DNA of 61,547 bases from Anaerolineaceae bacterium (lineage in GTDB: Bacteria > Chloroflexota > Anaerolineae > Anaerolineales > Villigracilaceae), in the NCBI GenBank assembly GCA_009885525.1, contig VFKN01000120.1:1-61547 (forward strand), given 5' to 3'. How positions within the stretch are numbered: the stretch's first letter is position 1; the number at the start of each line of letters is the position of its first letter. A program made the position numbers and the translations under genes. The notes under the pieces are model-generated. The model was given only the letters and a program-made list of their open reading frames with translations, searched no databases and had not been told where the DNA came from. Shown piece by piece: positions 9,546-16,982 of the stretch.

Positions 9546-10619
9546 TTAACGCGATTTATAGTTGGCGTCCATCCAACCTTTATATTCCTGCTTCTGCCGA
9601 ATTACCGCGACCCAGTCTGGATGAGACAAATACCAGTTGACCGTATCCAGCAAACCTTGAGCGAGGGTACGGCGCGGTTTCCATCCCAATTCAGTATTGA
9701 TCTTGTGGATGTCCATATCATAGCGACGGTCGTGACCCGGGCGATCCGTTACGAAGTTAATTAAATTTTTATGGGGTTTATTCTGGGCATCCGTCAATAC
9801 TTCATCCAATATATCGCATATCGTTTCTACAATGGTCAGATTTGCGGGCTGATTCTCACCGCCAATATTATAAGTCGATCCCGTTTTGCCTTTTTTCAAA
9901 ACGAGATGGATCGCCTCGCAATGATCCTCCACATGCAACCAGTCGCGGATCTGCTGTCCATCTCCGTATACGGGCAAAGGTTTTCCTTCAATTGCATTCA
10001 AAATAATCAGAGGGATTAATTTTTCCGGGAATTGAAAAGGTCCGTAATTATTGGAACAATTGGTAAGTGTATAAGGCAACCCAAAGGTATGTCCGTACGA
10101 ACGCACCAGATGATCGCTCGATGCTTTAGATGCGGCGTAAGGTGAATTCGGCGCATAAGATGATTCTTCTGTCCATGCTGCTTCACCCGCGGAGAGTGAT
10201 CCAAAGACTTCATCTGTTGAAACATGATGGAAGCGGACATCATCCAGCGGTAAACCCTTTTCCTGAATCCAATATTTGCGCACCGCGTCTAAAAGCGTAA
10301 ACGTGCCCATCACATTGGTTTCAACAAATTGTCGCGGTCCAAGAATTGAGCGATCCACATGTGACTCGGCTGCAAAATGTACAACCGTATCAACCTGATA
10401 TTGACGCAGCAGATCATCAACAAATACCGCGTCACAAATATCGCCTTGAACAAATGTATAGCGCGGATTTGAAGAAACGTCCACCAGGTTTTCCAAACTA
10501 CCCGCATATGTAAGCGCGTCCAAATTGATCACCTGCACGTCAGGTTCAACGCGCAAAAGGTAATGAATAAAATTCGAGCCGATAAATCCAGCTCCGCCTG
10601 TGACCATAACAGTTTTCAT
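9546..10619 (-). CDS. rmlB: dTDP-glucose 4,6-dehydratase (RmlB)
   Basis: 357 residues. An extended SDR with GGAGFIGSNF (8-17) for NAD binding, HFAAESHVDRS, STDEVFGSL and the catalytic YxxxK in YAASKASSDH (about 160). It converts dTDP-glucose to dTDP-4-keto-6-deoxyglucose. It lies 41 bp downstream of rmlC and 27 bp upstream of rmlA, in the order C-B-A-D. Confidence 0.96.
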   Translation of the reverse strand: MKTVMVTGGAGFIGSNFIHYLLRVEPDVQVINLDALTYAGSLENLVDVSSNPRYTFVQGDICDAVFVDDLLRQYQVDTVVHFAAESHVDRSILGPRQFVETNVMGTFTLLDAVRKYWIQEKGLPLDDVRFHHVSTDEVFGSLSAGEAAWTEESSYAPNSPYAASKASSDHLVRSYGHTFGLPYTLTNCSNNYGPFQFPEKLIPLIILNAIEGKPLPVYGDGQQIRDWLHVEDHCEAIHLVLKKGKTGSTYNIGGENQPANLTIVETICDILDEVLTDAQNKPHKNLINFVTDRPGHDRRYDMDIHKINTELGWKPRRTLAQGLLDTVNWYLSHPDWVAVIRQKQEYKGWMDANYKSR

Positions 10620-10660
10620 ATTCAGATCATTTCCTTAATATTTTCAGTAAGATTTTAGAA

Positions 10661-11209
10661 CTAATCAAATAACTCGGCACTACTCAGAGTTTTTGCGTTA
10701 ATATCTTTTGCAGATAATTCCGGTGCAGCGCCATTAATCAGGGGCCAGTCAATCGCGATTTGCGGATCGTTCCACAAAAGGCTGCGATCCCATTCAGGGG
10801 CATAATAATCCGTAGCCTTATAAACCACTTCCGCTTTTTCACTTAGCACGTAAAAACCATGAGCAAACCCGGGTGGAATCCATAATTGCTTCTTGTTTTC
10901 TGAAGAAAGGTTTATACCCACCCATTGACCAAAAGTCGCGGAACTCCGGCGAATATCCACCGCTATATCAAATATTTCTCCAAAAATAACCCGCACCAAT
11001 TTTCCTTGAGGCTGTCGAATTTGATAATGCAATCCGCGCAGCACATTCTGTTGTGAAGCGGAATGATTGTCCTGAACGAATTTCGCGTCAATACCCGCGC
11101 CAGAGAAAAGATCGCTCCGATACGATTCAAAAAAGAAACCCCGCGCATCTTCAAATACTCTGGGTTCAATGATCACTACATCAGAAATATGGGTTGGAAC
11201 GAATTTCAT
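10661..11209 (-). CDS. rmlC: dTDP-4-dehydrorhamnose 3,5-epimerase (RmlC)
   Basis: 182 residues, the normal length of this cupin epimerase. The LRGLHYQ block contains the catalytic His, and IPPGFAHGFYVLS is the second family signature. First gene of the rhamnose operon. It is preceded by a clear ribosome binding site (GGAGG, about 12 bases before the ATG) and by a promoter with a perfect TATAAT, read divergently from clpS. The protein epimerises C3 and C5 of the keto sugar before RmlD reduces it. Confidence 0.95.
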   Translation of the reverse strand: MKFVPTHISDVVIIEPRVFEDARGFFFESYRSDLFSGAGIDAKFVQDNHSASQQNVLRGLHYQIRQPQGKLVRVIFGEIFDIAVDIRRSSATFGQWVGINLSSENKKQLWIPPGFAHGFYVLSEKAEVVYKATDYYAPEWDRSLLWNDPQIAIDWPLINGAAPELSAKDINAKTLSSAELFD

Positions 11210-11257
11210 TATCGAGATTTGCCTCCAGTAAAATTTTTAAGTCGACCAACGACTCAA

Positions 11258-11285
11258 ATTATATCCGCTTTACAGGTTTCTGTAA
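11258..11285 (-). promoter_or_regulatory. Promoter of the rml operon with overlapping dyad
   Basis: On the minus strand TTACAG (11285-11280), a 16-base spacer and TATAAT (11263-11258). The -35 and the spacer contain a perfect 6-bp inverted repeat, TTACAG-AAAC-CTGTAA (11285-11270), suited to a dimeric regulator. The inferred start is about 40 bases upstream of rmlC. The boxes are seen directly; their activity is inferred. Confidence 0.55.
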
Positions 11286-11358
11286 GTTACAAGCGATTTG
11301 GATTTTCAAAGTAAAATAATAGGCGTTAACAGTCTTTTTCACTTTAGCAAAAAACAGA

Positions 11359-11664
11359 ATGAACATTCAGATCACTCCAGATATTAAGATCATCGAAGAA
11401 ACGAAAACCGAGCTCGAACCGCTCTATCGCGTCATCATCCACAACGATGAAATCACACCGATGGATTTTGTTGTGCATGTGTTAAGGCAGATTTTTTTCC
11501 TCTCCCAAACAGAATCCGTCATTGTTATGCTCAACGCGCATTACAAAGGCGCGGCGCATGTGCAAACGCTCCCAAAATCCGAAGCCGAAAAACGCATCAA
11601 CAAAGCCCATTTCGCCGCAGGGCTCGAAGGCTACCCACTCCACTTTTCGATTGAGCCCGAATGA
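11359..11664 (+). CDS. clpS: ClpS-family Clp protease adaptor
   Basis: 101 residues. The core (EPLYRVIIHNDEITPMDFVVHVL) has the ClpS fold signature, including the HNDEITPM stretch that forms the N-degron pocket, and the KGAAHV segment follows. In known systems ClpS docks on ClpA or ClpC and delivers proteins with destabilising N-terminal residues. It is the first gene of a seven-gene plus-strand operon and overlaps the next gene by 4 bases. No Clp ATPase is encoded in the window. The pairing with lipid and pterin-type genes is unexpected. Confidence 0.88.
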   Translation: MNIQITPDIKIIEETKTELEPLYRVIIHNDEITPMDFVVHVLRQIFFLSQTESVIVMLNAHYKGAAHVQTLPKSEAEKRINKAHFAAGLEGYPLHFSIEPE

Positions 11665-12536
11665 CAAACCTCGAACTGCTTACGCAAATCAATCTCGATG
11701 ATCTCGTCTCATCGTTTGGCTGGAAAAATCTACCCGCGCAACTCTTGCGCAAAATGTTTTTTAAGCCCGCGCAGAAATTCGCCCGGCAAATGCTGGATTT
11801 TGATTCCGCCATCGAATATAGCGGACTCCCCGAAGCATCCCACCTCGCCGGTAGACTCTACACTCGCGACATCCGCGTTTTTAACTCCGACCACGTACCT
11901 GATTCTGCATTTCTGGCATTGTCCAACCATCCGGGCATGACCGACACGCTTGCGATATTTTCCGCGCTCAACCGCCGCGACTTAAAAATCATCGCATTGG
12001 ATCGTCCGTTCTTAAAAGCGCTACCCAACACAAGCAAGCAGCTCTTCTATGTCAAAGATGATTCCGCTTCGCGCATGACACTTGTGCGCCAGGTCAGCGG
12101 ACATCTGCGCGGCGGCGGCGCGGCATTGACCTTCCCCTCCGGTCAGATCGAACCCGACCCCGATATATACACAGACGCAGTTGAATCTTTGAAGATGTGG
12201 ACAGACAGCGTGGGAGTCTTTATCCGCATGGCTCCTGAAACTGCAATATTACCTATTCTGGTGAGAAATGTAATCTGGGATAAAACCGCAAAGCATCCAT
12301 TGCTTAAAATAAAAAAGACGAAAGATGAAAGAGAAAAACTAGCTGTTGCATTACAGTTATTGAGTATGGTTGTATTTAAAAGCAGACCGACGACTGTAAC
12401 AGTTCAAATCGGTAAACCGATCACCGTAAAAGAATTGGGGACAACAAATTCACAAACCATTCACCAGGCTGTGTTACATGAAATGAAAAGCCTGATCGAA
12501 AATCCGCCGCAGGGCGCAGGAGTATCTGTCCTTTGA
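11661..12536 (+). CDS. PlsC-like glycerolipid acyltransferase
   Basis: 291 residues. The acyltransferase block I NHPGMTD (about 90-96, N-H-x4-D) and the substrate-phosphate block FPSGQIEPD (about 155) are both present, with no long membrane helices. Families with these motifs transfer acyl chains to lysophosphatidate or related alcohols at the membrane face. It starts 4 bases inside clpS (ATGA overlap) and its TGA overlaps the TTG start of the next gene. The acyl acceptor is not known; a glycolipid or phospholipid is likely. Confidence 0.8.
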   Translation: MTNLELLTQINLDDLVSSFGWKNLPAQLLRKMFFKPAQKFARQMLDFDSAIEYSGLPEASHLAGRLYTRDIRVFNSDHVPDSAFLALSNHPGMTDTLAIFSALNRRDLKIIALDRPFLKALPNTSKQLFYVKDDSASRMTLVRQVSGHLRGGGAALTFPSGQIEPDPDIYTDAVESLKMWTDSVGVFIRMAPETAILPILVRNVIWDKTAKHPLLKIKKTKDEREKLAVALQLLSMVVFKSRPTTVTVQIGKPITVKELGTTNSQTIHQAVLHEMKSLIENPPQGAGVSVL

Positions 12537-13489
12537 ATAAAAATTGGATTCGTAGTTTATTGGTATATTCCTTGCTTGCCGCGCTGCTTTACTTTGCATT
12601 ACGCAATGCACCATTGACCGAAATATGGCAGACGCTTAAGAGATTACAACTTTGGCAATTACTTATTTTATTATCCATCAATGCCATCATTTATTTACTC
12701 ATCACTTTGCGGTGGTGGTTGGTTGTTCGTGCGGAATATAAAAACATCGCGTACCTTCCCTTGCTGACTACGCGCATTTCTGTTTTCGGAGTCAGCTATT
12801 TCACACTCGGTCCACAAGTTGGCGGAGAACCTTTGCAGGTTTTATATCTACAGCGTAAATACGGCATGAGCTACACGCACGCTACCTCCACTGTGATCAT
12901 GGACAAGCTGCTGGAATTCCTCGCGAATTTTGTGTTGCTCGTGGTGGGCTTGACAGCGATCCTCGAGGCGGGGATTCTATCCGCGAGCGGAAATAATCTA
13001 TCCGTAGGATTAGTCGCGTTGGTGATCCTATTGGCGATGCCACTCATTCATATCGTGCTGTTATATCGGGGAGTTTACCCAATATCTGCAATCCTCAAAA
13101 AAATATTTAATAATAAATTTGTGCGATTCGTCAGTGCATCTGAAAGAATGGCGGGGAGATTTTGCCAGCGGCATTTGTCGTCGTTGATTGCGGCAACTTT
13201 GGTTTCGATATGCGCGGCGATAGGAATGGTGATGGAATTTTTTCTGATCACATCTTTTCTTGAAATTAATTTATCGTTCTGGCAAACCATCGCAGCATGG
13301 ACAGCGGGCTGGCTGGCGTTCCTCGTGCCGCTGCCGGGCGGATTGGGCGCGCTGGAAGCAAGCCAGGTCTTCGCGCTGGGCGCATTTGGAATTTCGGCAG
13401 CATCGGCAATCAGCGTGACATTGTTGATTCGTGCGCGCGATCTTTTGATCGGCGGATTGGGATTGCTGCTTGCGGGTCGGGTAAAATAA
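12533..13489 (+). CDS. UPF0104/LPG-synthase-type integral membrane protein (flippase-like)
   Basis: 318 residues with about seven to eight hydrophobic segments and the family blocks GPQVGGEPLQVLYL (about 100) and VPLPGGLGALE (about 263). It belongs to the lysylphosphatidylglycerol synthase TM / AglD-like family. The lysyl-transferase domain of MprF is absent, so it is more likely a lipid or glycolipid flippase-like partner than an amino-acyl transferase. The start is a TTG overlapping the stop of the acyltransferase gene. The gene ends 4 bp before the dehydrogenase gene. Confidence 0.8.
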   Translation: MNKNWIRSLLVYSLLAALLYFALRNAPLTEIWQTLKRLQLWQLLILLSINAIIYLLITLRWWLVVRAEYKNIAYLPLLTTRISVFGVSYFTLGPQVGGEPLQVLYLQRKYGMSYTHATSTVIMDKLLEFLANFVLLVVGLTAILEAGILSASGNNLSVGLVALVILLAMPLIHIVLLYRGVYPISAILKKIFNNKFVRFVSASERMAGRFCQRHLSSLIAATLVSICAAIGMVMEFFLITSFLEINLSFWQTIAAWTAGWLAFLVPLPGGLGALEASQVFALGAFGISAASAISVTLLIRARDLLIGGLGLLLAGRVK

Positions 13490-13493
13490 CTTC

Positions 13494-14519
13494 ATGACGA
13501 CTCGCAAGATTTTATATTTCACCGCGCCAAAACAAGTTGAAATTCGTGAAGAAACTCTACCGTCTCTCAGCGCAGAAGAAGTTCGCGTTGAAACGATCTG
13601 CTCCGCGATCAGTGCAGGAACAGAAATGCTTGTCTATCGCGGACAATTTCCGCAAATTGCGGACGCGCACGATAATGTCAGCAGCGACTTGAAATATCCG
13701 CTGGCGTATGGGTATGCGTGTGTTGGAATAATCAAGGAAACAGGTAAACAAGTAGATAAGTCGCTGAAAGACAAATTAGTCTTTGCATTTCAACCCCACA
13801 CTTCATCATTCATCCTTAATCATTCATCCTTAATTTTTCTTCCTGATTCGATTTCGCCTGAATCTGCTTGCTTTCTTCCCAACATGGAAACCGCTGTAAA
13901 TTTGGTTCAAGATGCCGCGCCGATTTTAGGTGAAAGAGTTTTAGTGTTAGGGCAAGGAATTGTCGGATTATTGACGACATCTTTATTAAGTGAATTTCCA
14001 TTGGGAAAATTAATCACCGCAGATTTTTATGAATTACGGCGTAACGCATCAAACGAGTTAAAAATAAGTGCGTCTATGAGTCCAGATAGTTTGAGTACAA
14101 AATATTCTCCAAAGTCTGGAGACTTTGGAGTCCGGAACCGGGAGAAATTTGATTTAACTTTTGAACTCAGCGGTTCACCTGCTGCATTAAATAACGCAAT
14201 TCAATTCACAGCATTTAGCGGACGTGTTGTCATTGGCTCGTGGTATGGCGAAAAACGCGCGCCGATCAATCTCGGTGGAGATTTTCACCGCTCGCGCATC
14301 AAGTTGATCTCGTCGCAGGTTAGCACCATCGCGCCTGAGTTATCGGGCAGATGGGACAAATCCCGTCGCTTTGAGGTCGCGTGGCAAGCGCTAGAAAGAA
14401 TCAAACCCGAGAAATGGATCACGCATCGCTTTGCGTTAAGCGACGCCGCAAAGGCATATCAATTGTTGGATGAAAATCCGCAAGAGACAATACAAGTCAT
14501 CTTTGATCACACCACCTGA
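13494..14519 (+). CDS. Medium-chain dehydrogenase, BchC-like subfamily
   Basis: 341 residues. GroES-like N-terminal domain with ICSAISAGTEMLVYRG (about 36-51) and FLPNMETAVN, then a Rossmann domain (VLVLGQGIVGLLTTS, about 150-164). The structural-zinc loop of classical alcohol dehydrogenases is missing, as in the bacteriochlorophyllide dehydrogenase-like subfamily. An NAD(P)-dependent oxidation or reduction of an alcohol or ketone is expected. In this operon the side chain of a pterin is a plausible substrate, but that is inference. The loop around residues 195-215 is long and coincides with a DNA palindrome (14108-14131). A tandem 14-mer is translated near residues 105-113. Confidence 0.85.
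   Translation: MTTRKILYFTAPKQVEIREETLPSLSAEEVRVETICSAISAGTEMLVYRGQFPQIADAHDNVSSDLKYPLAYGYACVGIIKETGKQVDKSLKDKLVFAFQPHTSSFILNHSSLIFLPDSISPESACFLPNMETAVNLVQDAAPILGERVLVLGQGIVGLLTTSLLSEFPLGKLITADFYELRRNASNELKISASMSPDSLSTKYSPKSGDFGVRNREKFDLTFELSGSPAALNNAIQFTAFSGRVVIGSWYGEKRAPINLGGDFHRSRIKLISSQVSTIAPELSGRWDKSRRFEVAWQALERIKPEKWITHRFALSDAAKAYQLLDENPQETIQVIFDHTT
13806..13833. repeat. Tandem 14-mer inside the dehydrogenase gene
   Basis: TCATTCATCCTTAA occurs twice in exact tandem (13806-13819 and 13820-13833). Each copy can be read as two 7-bp units. It is in frame and translated (residues about 105-113), so the array has been accommodated in coding sequence. Confidence 0.85.
14108..14131. repeat. 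Perfect 10-bp-arm palindrome inside the dehydrogenase gene
   Basis: CTCCAAAGTC (14108-14117), loop TGGA, then GACTTTGGAG (14122-14131). It encodes part of an enlarged loop in the Rossmann domain. It shares the TTGGAGTC word with the glnS leader structure at 56649-56706, so both may derive from one hairpin repeat family. Confidence 0.8.
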
Positions 14520-14532
14520 AATTGGAGAACCT

Positions 14533-14910
14533 ATGTACACACTTGGAGTAAGACGGGAATTCATCGCAAGGCACTTCTTGATTGGCGGAGATTGGGGACC
14601 TGAAAATTTTCCGAATTCACACCACTACATTCTTGAGTTGCAACTCGAAGGCGCGGAGTTGGATCAACACGGCTATCTTGTTGACATCGTGGATGTAGAA
14701 AAGCATCTCGATGAGATCGTTTGTTATTACAAAGAACAAATGTTGAATGAGAAGCCGGAATTCGCAGAATTAAATCCATCCATTGAACATTTTTCGCGAA
14801 TATTATGCACAACACTCAACGAAAAAATCAAAGCCGAAAATATTTCCGCAATTAAAGTTGTGCTATGGGAACATGAAAACGCATGGGCAGCCTATCGGGT
14901 CGAACGTTGA
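14533..14910 (+). CDS. Divergent 6-pyruvoyl-tetrahydropterin synthase / QueD-fold protein
   Basis: 125 residues, the usual T-fold length. The start is ATG 14533 with GGAG five bases upstream; a longer frame starting inside the dehydrogenase gene is less likely. FIARHFL matches the first zinc-His block, PSIEHFSRIL matches the PTxE block, and LWEHENAWAAY matches the C-terminal block whose Glu anchors the pterin ring. By-eye comparison with QueD puts Glu in place of the catalytic Cys, Asn in place of the first His of the H-x-H zinc pair, and Lys-Glu in place of the Asp-His dyad. The pterin pocket thus looks kept while the canonical catalytic set is altered. It sits between the dehydrogenase and a glycosyltransferase. 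Confidence 0.82.
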   Translation: MYTLGVRREFIARHFLIGGDWGPENFPNSHHYILELQLEGAELDQHGYLVDIVDVEKHLDEIVCYYKEQMLNEKPEFAELNPSIEHFSRILCTTLNEKIKAENISAIKVVLWEHENAWAAYRVER

Positions 14911-14965
14911 AAGTCAAAGGTCTGACCTTCAATCTTCAACCTTTGACCTTCAACCTTTGACCTTT
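14906..14965. repeat. Inverted array of 7-bp units between two operon genes
   Basis: Left part: three units (GTTGAAA, GTCAAAG, GTCTGAC). Right part, in the opposite sense: TTCAATC, TTCAACC, TTTGACC, TTCAACC, TTTGACC. The two halves are mutually complementary and can fold as a hairpin. The array begins at the stop codon of the pterin-synthase-like gene and fills most of the gap before the glycosyltransferase. The same units recur in coding sequence at 15550-15570. Confidence 0.85.
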
Positions 14966-14971
14966 TCACAC

Positions 14972-16021
14972 ATGAAAATTGGACTAATCATTTACGGCTC
15001 GCTCGACACACTCAGCGGCGGATATTTATATGACCGCAAGTTGGTTGAATATCTGCGCGCGCAAGGCGATACGGTTGAGATCATCTCGCTTCCGTGGCGC
15101 AACTACGCCGCGCATTTAACAGATAACTTCACATTCAAACTTCCATCTAATTTGGACATTTTGATTCAAGACGAGTTAAATCATCCATCACTGATCAATG
15201 CGAATCGCAAACCACATCCGTATCCCATTATCAGTCTCGTGCATCATTTGCGCTGCTCTGAACTCCGCGCGAAATGGCAGAATGATCTTTATCGCATCCC
15301 CGAGAAAAAATATTTACAAAGCGTGGATGGATTTATTTTCAATTCGCAGACAACGAAATCAGTGGTTAATGGATTAATGGAGAATGGCAAACCTTCGATC
15401 GTTGCCTATCCGCCTACGGATCGATTTGGTGAAAGAGTTACAGAAGATGAAATAAAAACACGCGCAGCAGAAAATCCGTTTCGCATTTTATTTTTAGGCA
15501 ATGTAATGGAACGCAAAGGGCTTCACGTTTTGCTTGAAGCCCTGCGACTTTTGACCTTCAACTTTCAATTCGATATCATCGGCTCGCTTACCACAGAACC
15601 CGAATACGCCAAAGCCATGCAGAACCAAATTGCGGCCAACGGTCTATCGTCTGTCGCCCACTTCCACAACGCGTTGAATAACGAACCGCTCACCGAAAAA
15701 CTTCAGCGGGCGCACTTGCTCGTCGTCCCTTCCAGTTACGAGGGTTTTGGGATCGTCTATCTCGAAGGCATGGGGTTTGGTTTGCCCGCCATTGGGACAA
15801 CCGCAGGCGCGGCATCTGAAATTATTGCGGATGGCGAGACTGGATATTTGATTCCACCCGAAGATTCTGCAACGCTCGCCGCGCACCTGACTCACCTCGC
15901 ATCTGATCGGGACGCGCTGATACGGATGTCCACCAATGCTTTGCATCGATACCGTCAGCAGCCCAAATGGGAGCAGACCGCAAAGAGCATCCGCGAGTTT
16001 TTGCTCAACATGACAAGATGA
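14972..16021 (+). CDS. GT4-family glycosyltransferase
   Basis: 349 residues from ATG 14972; the open frame extends 63 codons upstream, but those run through the 7-bp repeat array and the preceding gene. The GT-B fold is indicated by YGSLDTLSGGYLYD near the N terminus, GNVMERKGLHVLLEAL in the donor half, and the retaining E-x7-E motif EGFGIVYLE (about 255-263) followed by GMGFGLPAIGTTAGAASEI. Retaining sugar transfer from a nucleotide sugar is expected. The acceptor is unknown: a pterin side chain (as in cyanobacterial pterin glycosyltransferases) or a lipid are the contextual options. No clear ribosome binding site precedes the ATG. Confidence 0.88.
   Translation: MKIGLIIYGSLDTLSGGYLYDRKLVEYLRAQGDTVEIISLPWRNYAAHLTDNFTFKLPSNLDILIQDELNHPSLINANRKPHPYPIISLVHHLRCSELRAKWQNDLYRIPEKKYLQSVDGFIFNSQTTKSVVNGLMENGKPSIVAYPPTDRFGERVTEDEIKTRAAENPFRILFLGNVMERKGLHVLLEALRLLTFNFQFDIIGSLTTEPEYAKAMQNQIAANGLSSVAHFHNALNNEPLTEKLQRAHLLVVPSSYEGFGIVYLEGMGFGLPAIGTTAGAASEIIADGETGYLIPPEDSATLAAHLTHLASDRDALIRMSTNALHRYRQQPKWEQTAKSIREFLLNMTR
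15550..15570. repeat. Three 7-bp units inside the glycosyltransferase gene
   Basis: TTTGACC, TTCAACT and TTCAATT follow each other in frame and encode the hydrophobic LTFNFQF stretch. The first two match the units of the intergenic array at 14906-14965, about 0.6 kb upstream. Confidence 0.65.
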
Positions 16022-16065
16022 GATTGCTTCGTCGCAAAGTACAAGAACGCTCCTCGCAATGACAT
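16017..16065. repeat. Dispersed hairpin repeat, short copy (GAGATTGCTTCGTCG type)
   Basis: Contains GAGATTGCTTCGTCG and ends in CTCCTCGCAATGACAT. It shares these words with 44558-44680 and 53752-53846. It lies between the glycosyltransferase stop and the methyltransferase start. The family is widespread in bacterial genomes and, read on the other strand, gives CEERSDEAI-like peptides. Confidence 0.8.
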
Positions 16066-16079
16066 AAAGAAAGGTTTTT

Positions 16080-16982
16080 ATGGAATATTCGTTCCCGCAT
16101 TATTTACTCTCCAAACAAAGCGTGGATGACCGCGCGCTGAATCGCAACGTCATCGATTCACTAAAGTCGAATTTGCCAGAAACTCCAATCCGCATCATCG
16201 AAGTTGGCGCTGGGATTGGGACAATGTTTGCGCGCTTATTACGCTGGGATATGCTCACGAAAGCAGAATATATTCTCGTAGATGAGATGGCTGAGAACAT
16301 CGAATCTGCTCGGGAGTGGATTCCGATTTGGGCAGGGCAATCAAATTTGAGCGTGGAGAGAAGCGGGGAGAATCAACTTCGGGTGTTTGATTCAATTCGT
16401 GATATCCAAATCAAATTCGAGTGTGCAGATATATTCGAATTCATCCAAAAGAAACCGCAGCCCGCTGATCTGTTGATCGCGCACGCCGTTTTGGATTTAT
16501 TTCCGATGCCGGAAAGTATGCCGAAGATTCTTTCGCTGACCAAAAATCTGGCATGGCTGACAATCAACTTTGACGGTGTGACTTCGCTTGAACCAACGAT
16601 TGATCTTGCATTGGATGAAAAAATTGAGCGGCTGTATCACACAACAATGGACACGCGCCCCACAGGCGGAGACAGCCGCGCGGGCAGACATTTATTCAGC
16701 CACTTGAAAACAGCGGGCGCAGAGATTCTCGCCGCAGGCGCATCGGATTGGGTGGTTCATGCGGTGAATGGAAACTACATTGCCCATGAAAAATTTTTTC
16801 TACATTTTATTTTGCACTTCTTTGAAGAGTCGCTTAAGGGAAATATTGAATTGAATGTGGATGAATTTTCAACGTGGATAACAAAACGCCGCGAACAAAT
16901 TGAACGCGGCAAGTTGGTATATATTGCACATCAGATGGATTTTTTGGCAAGAACCCCTCTCCCAGAGGGAGAGGGAATTTAG
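16080..16982 (+). CDS. Class I SAM-dependent methyltransferase
   Basis: 300 residues. The SAM-binding motif I IRIIEVGAGIGT is at about residues 37-48; an acidic motif II (ILVDEMAENI) and a DLLIAHAVLDLFPMP motif IV-like block follow. Last gene of the seven-gene plus-strand operon. A ribosome binding site (AAAGG) lies 6 bases before the ATG. The C terminus (RTPLPEGEGI) is encoded by a hairpin repeat at 16955-16975, so the reading frame ends inside a DNA repeat and overlaps by 4 bases the stop of the convergent MFS gene. Substrate unknown; N- or O-methylation of the product made by the preceding genes is an inference. Confidence 0.85.
   Translation: MEYSFPHYLLSKQSVDDRALNRNVIDSLKSNLPETPIRIIEVGAGIGTMFARLLRWDMLTKAEYILVDEMAENIESAREWIPIWAGQSNLSVERSGENQLRVFDSIRDIQIKFECADIFEFIQKKPQPADLLIAHAVLDLFPMPESMPKILSLTKNLAWLTINFDGVTSLEPTIDLALDEKIERLYHTTMDTRPTGGDSRAGRHLFSHLKTAGAEILAAGASDWVVHAVNGNYIAHEKFFLHFILHFFEESLKGNIELNVDEFSTWITKRREQIERGKLVYIAHQMDFLARTPLPEGEGI
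16955..16975. terminator. Hairpin at the convergent operon junction
   Basis: CCCTCTCCC, loop AGA, GGGAGAGGG. A 9-bp GC-rich stem at the junction of two convergent genes, suitable as a bidirectional terminator. It is also a known kind of dispersed repeat, here translated as the C terminus of the methyltransferase. Confidence 0.6.

Noticed and set aside
12533..13489. MprF-type lysyl-phosphatidylglycerol synthase
   Set aside because: Only the membrane domain is present; the cytoplasmic aminoacyl-transferase domain is missing.
14906..14965. CRISPR array
   Set aside because: Units are 7 bp with no spacers. The same holds for 28441-28475 and 49593-49692; no cas genes are present.
14783..14971. 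63-codon N-terminal extension of the GT4 gene
   Set aside because: It overlaps the pterin-synthase-like gene and translates the 7-bp repeat array; the GT-B fold starts at the ATG at 14972.
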